From assembly GCF_023516615.1 (NCBI RefSeq), contig NZ_JAMGBF010000017.1, positions 62,001 to 126,000 of the forward strand: a DNA stretch of 64,000 nucleotides, read 5' to 3'. Below, in pieces: positions 1 to 9,701 of this stretch. Position numbers and translations under genes: made by a program. Each line of letters starts with the position of its first letter. Position 1 is the stretch's first letter. The notes below the pieces were generated by a model. It saw nothing but the letters and a program-made list of their open reading frames with translations. It was not told where the DNA came from and did not search any database. The DNA is from Streptomyces panaciradicis. Lineage in GTDB: Bacteria > Actinomycetota > Actinomycetes > Streptomycetales > Streptomycetaceae.

Positions 1-1338
1 CTCCTCGGCCACCAGTTCGCTGTTGGCGACCGTCCCCACACTGCTCTGCGCGATGGAGAAGAGCAGCAGCAACGGCAGCGCGGCGCCCGCGTAGGCGAGG
101 ACGAGGGTGTTGACGACGGACGCGATGTGGTCGCGCCCGATGCGGATGCCGGCCCGGTACAGCCCGCGCCAGCCCATGGCCGGGTTGGCCTCGTGCAGCT
201 CCCAGACGGCCGAGGTCTGGGTGACGGTGACGTCGTCGAGGACCCCGAGCGAGCCGATGATGACGCCGGCGAGCAGCAGACCGCTCATGTCGATCGACGG
301 GTACAGGCCGTGGATCAGACCGGTGTTGTCGTCGGTGTTGCCGGTCAGTGCGGCCCAGCCGATGAACTGCGAGCCGAGGACGCCGATCAGCACCAGGGAG
401 ATCAGGGTGCCGAGCACGGCCACGGAGGTGCGGGCGGACAGGCCGTGGCACATGTAGAGGGCGATCAGCATGATGGCGCTCGCCCCGACGACCGCCACCA
501 CCAGCGGGTTGGAGCCCTCCAGGATCGCGGGCAGGATGAAGAAGTTCAGGATCAGGAAGCTGATGGCGAGCGCGACCAGCGCCATGACGCCCCGCATCCG
601 TCCGACGATCACGACGGCGACGGCGAAGATGCCGGCCAGCAGAGCCATCGGGAAGCCCCGGTCGACGTCGGTGACCGAGTACTGCAGGTTCTTCGGCGCG
701 GAGGGCTCGTAGGCGACCACGACCTTCTCGCCCTGGTGCAGTTGCCGGGACTGGTCCGGCTGCACGATCTCGACGAACGTGCGGCCCTTGTCGTTGCCGG
801 TGTCGACCCGGACGGTGGCCTTCTTGCAGGTGCCCTTCTCCTCCTGCTGGGCGGAGGAGCCGCCGGCGGTGGAGGTGGCGCCGACCGAGCCCCCGCCGGA
901 GGCGTTGACCGACTTGCAGCTGACCTCGACGACCCGGGTGACCGTCGCCCGCTGGCTCTGCCGGTCGAAGCCCACGCCGGTCCGCTCGTGCGCCGGGGCG
1001 CCGCCGGGCCACAGCACCGCGAGCCCGACCACCACGGCCGCGGCGAAGGGGATGAGGATCGCCCCGATGACCTTGCGCAGATGCCGGGAGACGGGGGCCG
1101 CCGGGCCGTGGCTGTGACTGTGGCCGTGCCCGCCGCCGGAGCCGTGCCCCTGGCCGTCGATCTCGGGCCCGCGGGGTGAGTGCCCGTGACCTCCGTGTTC
1201 GTGGCCTTGTCCCTGCCTGTGGCCGCCGTACTCGTGCCCGTGCTCATGGACCCCGTGAGGGCCGTGGCCGTCGCCGCTTGCGGAGCCGGACCGGCGGGGT
1301 TGCTCCGGCGGATACGAGGGCGGTTGCGTCGTGGTCAC
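1..1338 (-). CDS. YibE/F family membrane protein (3' end beyond window)
   Basis: The frame reads 446 codons from a GTG at 1338 and runs off the left edge, so the C-terminus is missing. The first ~85 residues are cytoplasmic and strikingly rich in His and Gly (repeated HGH and HEHG), followed by a membrane segment near residue 90, a soluble Ser/Gly/Lys-containing domain with Cys, and then a run of hydrophobic helices (around 240-430) typical of the YibE/F family. The role of this family is not established; an export or transport function is only suspected. The His-rich leader suggests metal binding (inference). It is divergent from thiC. No strong SD precedes the GTG, so the exact start is uncertain. 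Confidence 0.8.
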   Translation of the reverse strand, partial: MTTTQPPSYPPEQPRRSGSASGDGHGPHGVHEHGHEYGGHRQGQGHEHGGHGHSPRGPEIDGQGHGSGGGHGHSHSHGPAAPVSRHLRKVIGAILIPFAAAVVVGLAVLWPGGAPAHERTGVGFDRQSQRATVTRVVEVSCKSVNASGGGSVGATSTAGGSSAQQEEKGTCKKATVRVDTGNDKGRTFVEIVQPDQSRQLHQGEKVVVAYEPSAPKNLQYSVTDVDRGFPMALLAGIFAVAVVIVGRMRGVMALVALAISFLILNFFILPAILEGSNPLVVAVVGASAIMLIALYMCHGLSARTSVAVLGTLISLVLIGVLGSQFIGWAALTGNTDDNTGLIHGLYPSIDMSGLLLAGVIIGSLGVLDDVTVTQTSAVWELHEANPAMGWRGLYRAGIRIGRDHIASVVNTLVLAYAGAALPLLLLFSIAQSSVGTVANSELVAEE

Positions 1339-1373
1339 CGCCCGATCATCGCAAGAACGAAAGAGGCCCCCTG

Positions 1374-1401
1374 TTCACCGCGCCCGAAATGACGCTAGCG
1401 T
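1374..1401 (+). promoter_or_regulatory. candidate promoter of thiC
   Basis: TTCACC at 1374-1379 and TAGCGT at 1396-1401 are separated by 16 bases and lie just upstream of the TPP riboswitch. They resemble a weak HrdB-type promoter. The placement fits a leader beginning around 1405-1410; there is no other support. Confidence 0.35.
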
Positions 1402-1417
1402 GGAGCCACCTTTGCAC

Positions 1418-3412
<1,995 letters not shown>

Positions 3413-3425
3413 CCCGGACGTCTAC

Positions 3426-3470
3426 GGAACGGCCCGCGGCTCATGCGGCAGTCGCGGGTCGTCCTGTTCC
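3426..3470 (+). terminator. thiC terminator
   Basis: GGAACGGCCCGCG at 3426-3438 pairs with CGCGGGTC at 3453-3460 and GTTCC at 3466-3470, giving an interrupted stem 14 bases after the thiC stop. No U-run, as is common in Streptomyces. Confidence 0.6.
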
Positions 3471-3477
3471 GTTCCAA

Positions 3478-4047
3478 CTAGTCGCTGGCTTCGAGGTAGA
3501 GGTTTGCCAGACGGGGCAGTCGCCGATGCATCTCGTCCGCGTCGTCGAAGTCGAAGTCTTTCCCCATCTCCGCTGCGTCGCTGTCCTGCTCGTCAGTCGG
3601 CTGGTACTCGGCCCAGGCCTCGTAGAAGGAGTCCGGGTTTCCTGTGAGACGTTCAAAAGCACCACTGGCCGCGTAGTTCACGTCCTCGTAGAACAGCGCG
3701 TCGTCCCGGTGAGCGCTCGCGGCTTCGATGACAGCGGGGTGTCCGGCGAGGCTGTCCGGGGCCAGAGCTATGCGCTCGTACCAGTCCCGTCCCAGTGCGA
3801 TCACCCCCGCTCGAAAGTCCATGAAGCTGTCGTCGGAGCAGCCGCCGCCGATGAGATAGGCCGCCGCCCAGACATCCCACCGGTACAGAGCATCGTGTAC
3901 CTCATCGAACCGCTCGGCGTACTCAAGGATCTCCTGCGGAGGGCGCCTGGTGAGAAGGTTCACCAGAGCCTCGTCGAAGCGAACTCCGGAGGCGGCGGTC
4001 GAAGAGCGTGCGGATTCGATGATGCTCCAGAACCGATCAATGTTCAT
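3478..4047 (-). CDS. DUF4240-domain protein
   Basis: Encodes 189 residues from ATG 4047, where the typical family opening MNIDRFW is found; an in-frame ATG at 4065 is an alternative. The body has the DUF4240 pattern: an N-terminal helix after DRFW, then RWDVWAAAYLIGGGCSDDSF and a region around GRDWYE. The function of DUF4240 is unknown. The gene is the only cargo between thiC-tail repeats R1 and R2 and is transcribed against thiC. Base composition is visibly less GC-rich than the flanking core genes, consistent with horizontal origin. A defence or immunity role would be speculation. Confidence 0.8.
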   Translation of the reverse strand: MNIDRFWSIIESARSSTAASGVRFDEALVNLLTRRPPQEILEYAERFDEVHDALYRWDVWAAAYLIGGGCSDDSFMDFRAGVIALGRDWYERIALAPDSLAGHPAVIEAASAHRDDALFYEDVNYAASGAFERLTGNPDSFYEAWAEYQPTDEQDSDAAEMGKDFDFDDADEMHRRLPRLANLYLEASD

Positions 4048-4172
4048 GGAGCTGCACTGTGCCATCTCGTTCTGACAGTGGGCCGTTGCTCGGCACAGCT
4101 CCATCGTCCTCATACAGCCGGTGGCCCACGGTCTTCCTCGCGGGTTGGTCCTACTCCGGGTTGAAGTCGTCC

Positions 4173-4216
4173 TCGATGAAGATTGACCAAAGCATCACAG
4201 AGCGCTTCGGCAGTGC
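4173..4216 (+). repeat. decayed thiC 3'-end repeat R2
   Basis: TCGATGAAGATTGACCAAAG and the following bases to about 4216 match R1/R3, encoding [12 protein letters not shown], then similarity fades (GSAATERRR). The shared block upstream with R3 is GTCCTCGATGAAGAT. It looks like a junction left by an insertion that has since lost the rest of the thiC tail. Confidence 0.85.
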
Positions 4217-4218
4217 TG

Positions 4219-5292
4219 CTACTGAGCGGAGACGGCCCAGCGGGTCAGTTGTCCGGAATCCGCGTCGTGGGTGAGCCAGGTTCCATCACCAAGTGGGCGG
4301 GCCGGTCCTTCTATGGGACACGGATAGCCGACTTGCCCCCGTACCTCCAAGGTGACCGAGTCAAGCAGCCAGTGACGGCCTTCACCGTGCTCCTCGTCGG
4401 CCTCGGTGGTCGAGGCTATGACGGAGGTTGAGTCGATGTGCCCGCAGTAGTAGTCCCAGTACGCGGGGTCTTCGTTCTCGTAGTCCTCGTCTCCGTCTTC
4501 GGGCTGGAGCGGGGGGATGGTGGAATCGCCGACGGTTGCCATTGCGGCTCCCGAAGGAAATGCGTGGACGGAGAGGTCCCCGCAGTTGTGGTCCAGGGTA
4601 AGGAACTTGGTGCCCGATGGGTGGACATCGACGAGGATGCGGTCGTCGTCGTTCATGTCCCAGCTGTGCAGGTTGCCTTTCTCCCATCGCGCCCAGTAGA
4701 GCATCGACCCGTCCTGACCCAAGCCGATGCTCAGTCCCACGTGCTTCCCGTCCGGGTGGGCGATGTGTACGGAGCCGGCTGCCACGCTGTCCAGAGGAGT
4801 CCGGCCCACAACCCTGCCGGTGATGGCATCGAGCACCAACCACTCCTCGTACTCGGAGCCACGAACATGCCCCCAGACGAGAGTCCCGTCATCCGAGACC
4901 CGGACCGATCCGGATTCCAGACCGCCACAGACGTGGTCGGCGATTGCGTGATCGTGCTCCCGATGTCCCCAGCACTCATGGTTGTACTGCCAGCGGACAC
5001 CCCCGTCCGGCTCCACGGCACAGATCGCGCGCTGCCCGCTGAACACCGCGAAGCTCAGATCAGGACTCACTGAGTTCACGCCGCGCCGCCAACTCGACCA
5101 GGGCGAGCGAAAGCTGACCTGCGGCGCCGTAACTCCGCTGAAGAGGCCCTCCAGGTCGTGGACTGCCAAAATGCCCTCGTTGCGTATGAGTGCGAGCCTG
5201 TGGACGCCTCGTTCCTCCAAGGCAAGGCCAGTGATCAGCAGCCCTCCGTGCTGGAAGTTGACAGAAGCCACGGGCTGGGCGAAGACGCGCAC
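4219..5292 (-). CDS. hypothetical protein, WD40/beta-propeller-like
   Basis: Encodes 357 residues from GTG 5292, with a good SD (AAGGA, complement of 5300-5304) 7 bases upstream. No signal peptide or membrane segment is seen. The sequence is a series of short strand-rich repeats of the type 'DG..W..', 'SPDLSFAVFSG', 'SDDGTLVWG', 'HPSGTKFLTLD', which resembles a beta-propeller of WD40-like blades, with an acidic insert (EDGDEDYENEDPAYWDYY) near residue 270. I do not recognise a specific family. It is the single cargo gene between thiC-tail repeats R2 and R3, on the minus strand, and its composition is less GC-rich than core genes. Confidence 0.75.
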   Translation of the reverse strand: MRVFAQPVASVNFQHGGLLITGLALEERGVHRLALIRNEGILAVHDLEGLFSGVTAPQVSFRSPWSSWRRGVNSVSPDLSFAVFSGQRAICAVEPDGGVRWQYNHECWGHREHDHAIADHVCGGLESGSVRVSDDGTLVWGHVRGSEYEEWLVLDAITGRVVGRTPLDSVAAGSVHIAHPDGKHVGLSIGLGQDGSMLYWARWEKGNLHSWDMNDDDRILVDVHPSGTKFLTLDHNCGDLSVHAFPSGAAMATVGDSTIPPLQPEDGDEDYENEDPAYWDYYCGHIDSTSVIASTTEADEEHGEGRHWLLDSVTLEVRGQVGYPCPIEGPARPLGDGTWLTHDADSGQLTRWAVSAQ

Positions 5293-5413
5293 TGTGCATT
5301 CCTTGTGTCGTGCTACTTAGAAGTCCGGGAACACTAGCGGGTCTGCGATGGACAGCTGACAGGCAGCCCGGCACCTGCTTGCGCACTGTGGTGAATCCGA
5401 CGTGATGTAGTCC

Positions 5414-5563
5414 TCGATGAAGATCAGCCAAAGCATCACAGAGCGGTTCGGCGGTGCGGCGGCTGAGGGGGCTTCCTCTGAGGAGATCGCGGAGGGGATG
5501 CTCCAGAAGTCGAAGGAGTTCGCGGCGAGTGGGAACAAGGTCTACCTTCCGATCGCAGACTGA
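5414..5563 (+). repeat. thiC 3'-end repeat R3 (complete, promoterless)
   Basis: Contains the full 48-codon tail with stop; the encoded peptide differs from the functional ThiC tail at only three positions (P/S, R/K, L/I). No thiC body precedes it, so it is an untranslated or irrelevant copy now. It ends with its own hairpin at 5578-5595. Confidence 0.9.
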
Positions 5564-5577
5564 GAACTGCACGCGGT

Positions 5578-5595
5578 GCCCCGGCCCTCCGGGGC
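5578..5595 (+). terminator. hairpin after thiC-tail repeat R3
   Basis: GCCCCGG (5578-5584), loop CCCT, CCGGGGC (5589-5595), perfect 7-bp stem 14 bases after the R3 stop. Its position mirrors the terminator after R1, suggesting that the element carried a thiC tail plus terminator. Confidence 0.55.
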
Positions 5596-5652
5596 GCCGT
5601 TTCCCTCTCAGAAGGCACGCTTTCGGCACTCCGGGTTGTGCAGACTGGCTTC

Positions 5653-7029
5653 ATGACAGCGAAAGCACTGAGCAAGGGCGCCAACCTTCCCGTCGACTCT
5701 CGCGCAGTGCGCGTTGAACTGACGTGGTCCGAAGGACCCGGTGTGCCCGATGTCGACGCCTCGGCGTTGCTGCTCACTGCGACAGGCCGCGTTCGTGACG
5801 ATGGTGACTTCGTCTTCTACAACCAGCCGCAACATGCATCGAACGCGGTGACGCATCTCGGAAAGCAGAGTGCCGGGGGTGTCCTGACCGACGCGATCGA
5901 GGTGGATCTGAGCTCGCTGGAACCGTCAGTCGAACGGGTCGTGCTGGGTGCGTCGGCCGACGGCGGAACGTTCGGTCAGGTGCCTGGACTGACCTTGAGA
6001 CTGCTGGACACCGCGACGCGGACCGAGATCGCGCGGTTCCACATGGAGGCTGGGACGGAGACCGCGTTCATCGGCGGTGAGTTGTACCTACGGGCGGGGC
6101 GGTGGAAGTTCCGCGCAGTCGGGCAGGGCTATGCCTCCGGACTCGCTGGCCTGGCCACCGATTTCGGCATCGCTGTTGACGATGCCCCTCCGGACACGTC
6201 CGCTCTGCCGGCGGCACCCGTTCCCCCAGCGCCCCTTCCTGTCAAGACGCCTGCCCGCCCGCACCTCGGTACGGGCGAGGAGCAGTTGCCCGTAGACATG
6301 CGCAAGCGCCTCTCCCTGCGCAAGGAGCAGGTGGCTGTCAGTTTGAGAAAGTATGGAGCAGCCGGGGTCACGGCACGCGTCATCCTGGTCCTGGACGCTT
6401 CCGGTTCCATGTCTTTCCTTTACTCCAAGGGTGTCGTGGCCGACGTAGTCGAGCGTATGGCAGCTGTTGCCGCACAGCTTGACGATGACGGTGAGATGCA
6501 GGCTTGGACGTTCGCTTCGAACGCGGCACGGCTGCCCGACCTGCGTCTGAGAGACCTTCCCGAATGGCTGCGGCTTCACGTTCGGGTGGGAGAGCTGAGC
6601 CTTTTCCGCAGAAGCAGGAAACCCCGTAAGGGACTGGAAGCCGGTCAGGTCGACATGCGCACGGTCGGCATCCAGAACGAAGAACAGAAGGCGATCGCCG
6701 AAGTCCGTGCGTATGTCCGGGGAGAACCGGCCCCAGTCCCCACCCTGGTGCTGTTCTTCTCTGATGGAGGCGTATACCGCAACGCCGCTATCGAGCGGGA
6801 GCTCCGGGAAGCGGTCGAGGAACCGATCTTCTGGCAGTTCGTGGGTTTGGGGCAGTCCGACTACGGAGTGCTGGAACGCTTCGACACCCTGCCCGGCCGC
6901 CGCGTCGACAACGTGGGGTTCTTCGCCGCCGACGACATCAGTTCAGTCCCCGACCAGGACCTCTACGATCGGCTTCTCTCCGAGTTCCCGACCTGGATTG
7001 CTGCTGCCGGTCGGGCGGGCATTCTTTGA
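5653..7029 (+). CDS. TerD-domain protein fused to a von Willebrand A domain
   Basis: Encodes 458 residues from ATG 5653 (LSKGANLPV start typical of TerD proteins; the in-frame ATG at 5638 is less likely). Residues ~1-185 form a TerD-like stress domain; a Pro-rich linker follows; residues ~240-458 are a vWA domain with an intact MIDAS DASGS (Asp248, Ser250, Ser252). This TerF-like architecture belongs to the Ter family, linked to tellurite/phage/chemical stress and calcium-dependent membrane-associated complexes. Other ter genes are absent from this window. It is the sole cargo between thiC-tail repeats R3 and R4 and the only one in the thiC orientation. The SD is poor. Composition is less GC-rich than core genes. 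Confidence 0.88.
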   Translation: MTAKALSKGANLPVDSRAVRVELTWSEGPGVPDVDASALLLTATGRVRDDGDFVFYNQPQHASNAVTHLGKQSAGGVLTDAIEVDLSSLEPSVERVVLGASADGGTFGQVPGLTLRLLDTATRTEIARFHMEAGTETAFIGGELYLRAGRWKFRAVGQGYASGLAGLATDFGIAVDDAPPDTSALPAAPVPPAPLPVKTPARPHLGTGEEQLPVDMRKRLSLRKEQVAVSLRKYGAAGVTARVILVLDASGSMSFLYSKGVVADVVERMAAVAAQLDDDGEMQAWTFASNAARLPDLRLRDLPEWLRLHVRVGELSLFRRSRKPRKGLEAGQVDMRTVGIQNEEQKAIAEVRAYVRGEPAPVPTLVLFFSDGGVYRNAAIERELREAVEEPIFWQFVGLGQSDYGVLERFDTLPGRRVDNVGFFAADDISSVPDQDLYDRLLSEFPTWIAAAGRAGIL

Positions 7030-7065
7030 TCCTGTGCCCTGGATGTCTCAGGCGTGTGTTTGTCA

Positions 7066-7203
7066 TCGATGAAGATCTCCCAGGACATCCGCCGCGAGCA
7101 CGGCGGCAGTCGGGAGGAGGTCGAGGAGGGCATGGCGCAGAAGTCCAAGGAGTTCGCCGCGGCCGGCAACCGCGTATACCTCCCGATCACCGAACAGCCG
7201 TAG
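7066..7203 (+). repeat. thiC 3'-end repeat R4, probable ancestral thiC tail
   Basis: TCGATGAAGATCTCCCAGG opens a 44-codon tail ([13 protein letters not shown]...VYLPITEQP, stop 7201-7203). It differs clearly from R1/R3 and its base composition is that of the core genome. It is followed by a strong terminator. It is most simply read as the original end of thiC, displaced by the inserts (inference). Confidence 0.85.
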
Positions 7204-7209
7204 CACCCG

Positions 7210-7247
7210 GGGCGGCCCATGCCTCACCTCCGGGGCGTGGGCCGCCC
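7210..7247 (+). terminator. terminator after thiC-tail repeat R4
   Basis: GGGCGGCCCATGCC (7210-7223) pairs with GGCGTGGGCCGCCC (7234-7247), a 14-bp stem with one G-T pair or mismatch, loop of 10. Likely the original thiC terminator. Confidence 0.7.
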
Positions 7248-7314
7248 TGGTCCGGGGTGAGGGGCGGCCTCGCCGGCCGGAACAGCCTCCGCGCCCGTCA
7301 TGGACCGGAGTGAC

Positions 7315-7357
7315 GGCTTGCGCTCCCCCGGAGGGGGCCTGGTGGAGGGCGCAAGCC
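7315..7357 (-). terminator. terminator after the 7363-8226 gene
   Basis: GGCTTGCGC at 7315-7323 pairs with GCGCAAGCC at 7349-7357, with an inner CCCCCGGAGGGGG hairpin. It lies just past the stop of the minus-strand membrane protein gene. Confidence 0.6.
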
Positions 7358-7362
7358 GGGGG

Positions 7363-8226
7363 TTACTCCGGCTGGTGTTCCGGGCCTCCGAAGTCCGGGC
7401 TGGTGTAGTCCGGGCTCGTGAAGCTCGGCCGGTGGCCGCGGGCCGGGCCGTCGTCCGGGCTGCTGAAGCCCGGGCGGTCGTAGCCCAGTTGCGGGATGCG
7501 GCTCGTCGGCGCCGAGGGTGCCGTGATGTTCAGGGCCGCCGCCGCGCCGGGATCGGCCAGGGCTTCGCGCAGGAACGGCACGACGCCGCGCTCCAGCAGC
7601 GCCTCGCGCCACGCGTCCCTGGCGCGTGCCACCTCTTCGCTCAGTTCGCCGTACGGTCCGGCTTCGAGTGCCGGGCGGTTGCGCAGGGCGGTCAGGAGCA
7701 GGCCCACCGCGGCCACGAGGATGGCGGCCGCGGTCATCGCGCCGAACACCCAGCCGGCGGTGATCATGGTCTTGCCGAACACCTGCTTCGGTGCGACCGA
7801 CCTGATGACGTATCCGACGAGCAGGAATATCACCGCGGCCGTTCCGGCGAGGACCGGGGTGAGGACGGCGGCGACGGCGACGGCGCCCGCGCCGGCGGGT
7901 TCGGCGGCTTCGCCGAGGGTGGCAGCGAGCCCCATCGCGTCCGGACCCGGCTCCGTGGAGCCCGATATACGGGTGGACGACGGGGTGGACGACGCCGGCT
8001 GGCGCAGTTCCTCGCGAACCTTCACGTAGTGCTGGTACTCGGTCGCCGCGGCCACCGTGATGAGTGCGGTGGCGTTCAGCGCCATGGTGCGCAGCTGTTC
8101 GGTGTTCAGCCGCTGTCCCACAGCGGCCAGTTCCGGGCGGTGTGGGGCGGAGCGCAGCGCCTCATCGAGGACCCGCTCGTACTCCTGGCGGTCCTCGCTC
8201 AGCAGGTGCTGCGGAACGCTGTTCAT
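7363..8226 (-). CDS. hypothetical membrane protein
   Basis: Encodes 287 residues from ATG 8226, 6 bases after a GGGGG SD (8233-8237); ATG 8232 is an alternative. The N-terminal ~95 residues are soluble and helical (LSEDRQEYERVL...), followed by two hydrophobic segments around residues 115-160 and 165-200 separated by a short basic loop (RSVAPKQVFGK), and a soluble C-terminal tail rich in Pro, Ser and Asp with repeated SPD motifs (FSSPDD, FTSPDY, TSPDFGG). No family recognised. It stands alone, convergent to the thiC region and upstream of a minus-strand phosphoesterase with its own SD. Confidence 0.75.
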   Translation of the reverse strand: MNSVPQHLLSEDRQEYERVLDEALRSAPHRPELAAVGQRLNTEQLRTMALNATALITVAAATEYQHYVKVREELRQPASSTPSSTRISGSTEPGPDAMGLAATLGEAAEPAGAGAVAVAAVLTPVLAGTAAVIFLLVGYVIRSVAPKQVFGKTMITAGWVFGAMTAAAILVAAVGLLLTALRNRPALEAGPYGELSEEVARARDAWREALLERGVVPFLREALADPGAAAALNITAPSAPTSRIPQLGYDRPGFSSPDDGPARGHRPSFTSPDYTSPDFGGPEHQPE

Positions 8227-8424
8227 GTGCATCCCCCGATGCTCCGTAGGGCTTGGGGCTCGCATGCCAACGAGCCGTCGGGCAGAAACGGAGGGGAGCC
8301 TGCTACGGATAAGCCGATGGTAGAGCCGGGACGGCACGCGTCGACAGGGGGTTTCCGGAAATTGGGCCCTGGCCTGCGCCGTTCATCGCGCCTCCACCGC
8401 GCGGGGCGCCGGCCCTGTGAACGC

Positions 8425-9501
8425 TCAGACGTCCAGCGGCAGTTGCCGGACCAGCAGCTTTCCGGCCATGGTCACCCCGCCGTCCATCGCGATGGCCAGG
8501 CCCTCCGCGTAGACGTGCGGCCCCTCGACCACGGGTCCCGCGTCGTCCTCGCCCTCCTCGGAGCCGACCTCACCCGTGAGATAGGGGATCGGGCTGTGAC
8601 CGTGAACGACACGGGTGCCGCCGTACGTATCCAGCAGCGAGCGCGCGGCGTCCGCACCGCCCTCGTCGCGGAAGGAGAAGCGCTTGGTGAACTTGCGGAA
8701 CAGATCCCAGCATTCGTCGGCGTCGTTGCGGGTGAGGGTCTCGCGGATCGTGTCGTTGACCGCCTCGATCGAGTCGCCGTAGTCGAGGTAGGCGGTGGTG
8801 TCCGAGTGCAGCAGCAGATAGCCGTCGACCTCCTCGACGGCGTCGAGGCGGGCCATCCACTGCAGGTGGTGGTCCTGCAGACGGTCCATGTCGGTCTTCT
8901 GGCCGCCGTTGAGCAGCCAGGCCGCCTGGAAGGTGGCGGTGCCCGCACCGGAGTTGACGGGGGTGTCGCCGAACCGCTTGGCGCCGAGCAGCAGCAGCTC
9001 GTGGTTGCCCATGAGCGCCTTGCAGTAGCCGCCGGCCGCGGCCGCCTCGGCGGACAGCCGCATCACCAGCTCGATGACGCCGATGCCGTCGGGTCCGCGG
9101 TCGGTGAAGTCGCCGAGGAACCACAGCCGGGCGGTGCCGGCGCACCAGTTCCCGCCCGCGTCGATCAGGCCCTGCTCCTGGAGCGCGGCCAAGAGCTCGT
9201 CCAGGTAGCCGTGGACGTCGCCGACGACGTAGAGCGGGCCGGCGCCGTCGTTCGGCTGCGGCACCGCGTGGGACGCGGGGTCCACGGGCACCTGGAGGGT
9301 GTCACCCCGATTGATGACGGGAAGGTCGCGCTCGGTCGGTGTGTAGCCCTCGGGATACGCCTCCTCGTGGGGCGGTACGACGTCGCCGGGGTGCGTGCTC
9401 TGGCCGTACGGACCGGTCTCGTGGACGTACGCAGGCACCCGGAAGTCGCGCAACGTCGCCGTCCGCTCCGTCTCGGGTCCCTGACCGGCCCCCTGAGTCA
9501 T
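8425..9501 (-). CDS. calcineurin-like metallophosphoesterase
   Basis: Encodes 358 residues from ATG 9501 with SD GGAGGGG 4 bases upstream. It contains the full metallophosphoesterase signature in order: GDVHG near residue 95, GDFTDRGPDG near 130, GNHE near 170 and a C-terminal HGHSPI near 305, which supply the dinuclear-metal ligands. The fold serves bacterial PrpA/ApaH-like phosphatases; the substrate (phosphoprotein or dinucleotide) cannot be told. There is no signal peptide, so it should be cytoplasmic. It is monocistronic and next to a LacI-family gene on the same strand, with ~200 bases between. Confidence 0.88.
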   Translation of the reverse strand: MTQGAGQGPETERTATLRDFRVPAYVHETGPYGQSTHPGDVVPPHEEAYPEGYTPTERDLPVINRGDTLQVPVDPASHAVPQPNDGAGPLYVVGDVHGYLDELLAALQEQGLIDAGGNWCAGTARLWFLGDFTDRGPDGIGVIELVMRLSAEAAAAGGYCKALMGNHELLLLGAKRFGDTPVNSGAGTATFQAAWLLNGGQKTDMDRLQDHHLQWMARLDAVEEVDGYLLLHSDTTAYLDYGDSIEAVNDTIRETLTRNDADECWDLFRKFTKRFSFRDEGGADAARSLLDTYGGTRVVHGHSPIPYLTGEVGSEEGEDDAGPVVEGPHVYAEGLAIAMDGGVTMAGKLLVRQLPLDV

Positions 9502-9701
9502 CAGACCCCTCCACCATCGCGCCGCATCTGCACCGCTTCGGACTGCCTGGTCGCAGCGGCCCGCGGTGTCGTGGGCCCATCATAGGAATGCGGATCGCGC
9601 CATGTGATGACCCAGGGGTGGTGAATCGGCGCAAGAGTCCAGTTCACCGCGGCATTCGCCCCGATTGGGCAGGGCTTCGACCGCTGCTGACAGCGCTTGT
9701 T

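Noticed and set aside
4059..4274. 71-codon plus-strand frame containing [12 protein letters not shown]
   Set aside because: The thiC-like part is repeat R2 and the upstream part has no thiC similarity; it is a chance read-through into a decayed repeat, not a gene.
7300..9585. 761-codon open frame on the plus strand
   Set aside because: It is antisense to the membrane protein and metallophosphoesterase genes; composition (Arg/Gly/Val-rich without domains) shows a GC-driven shadow frame.
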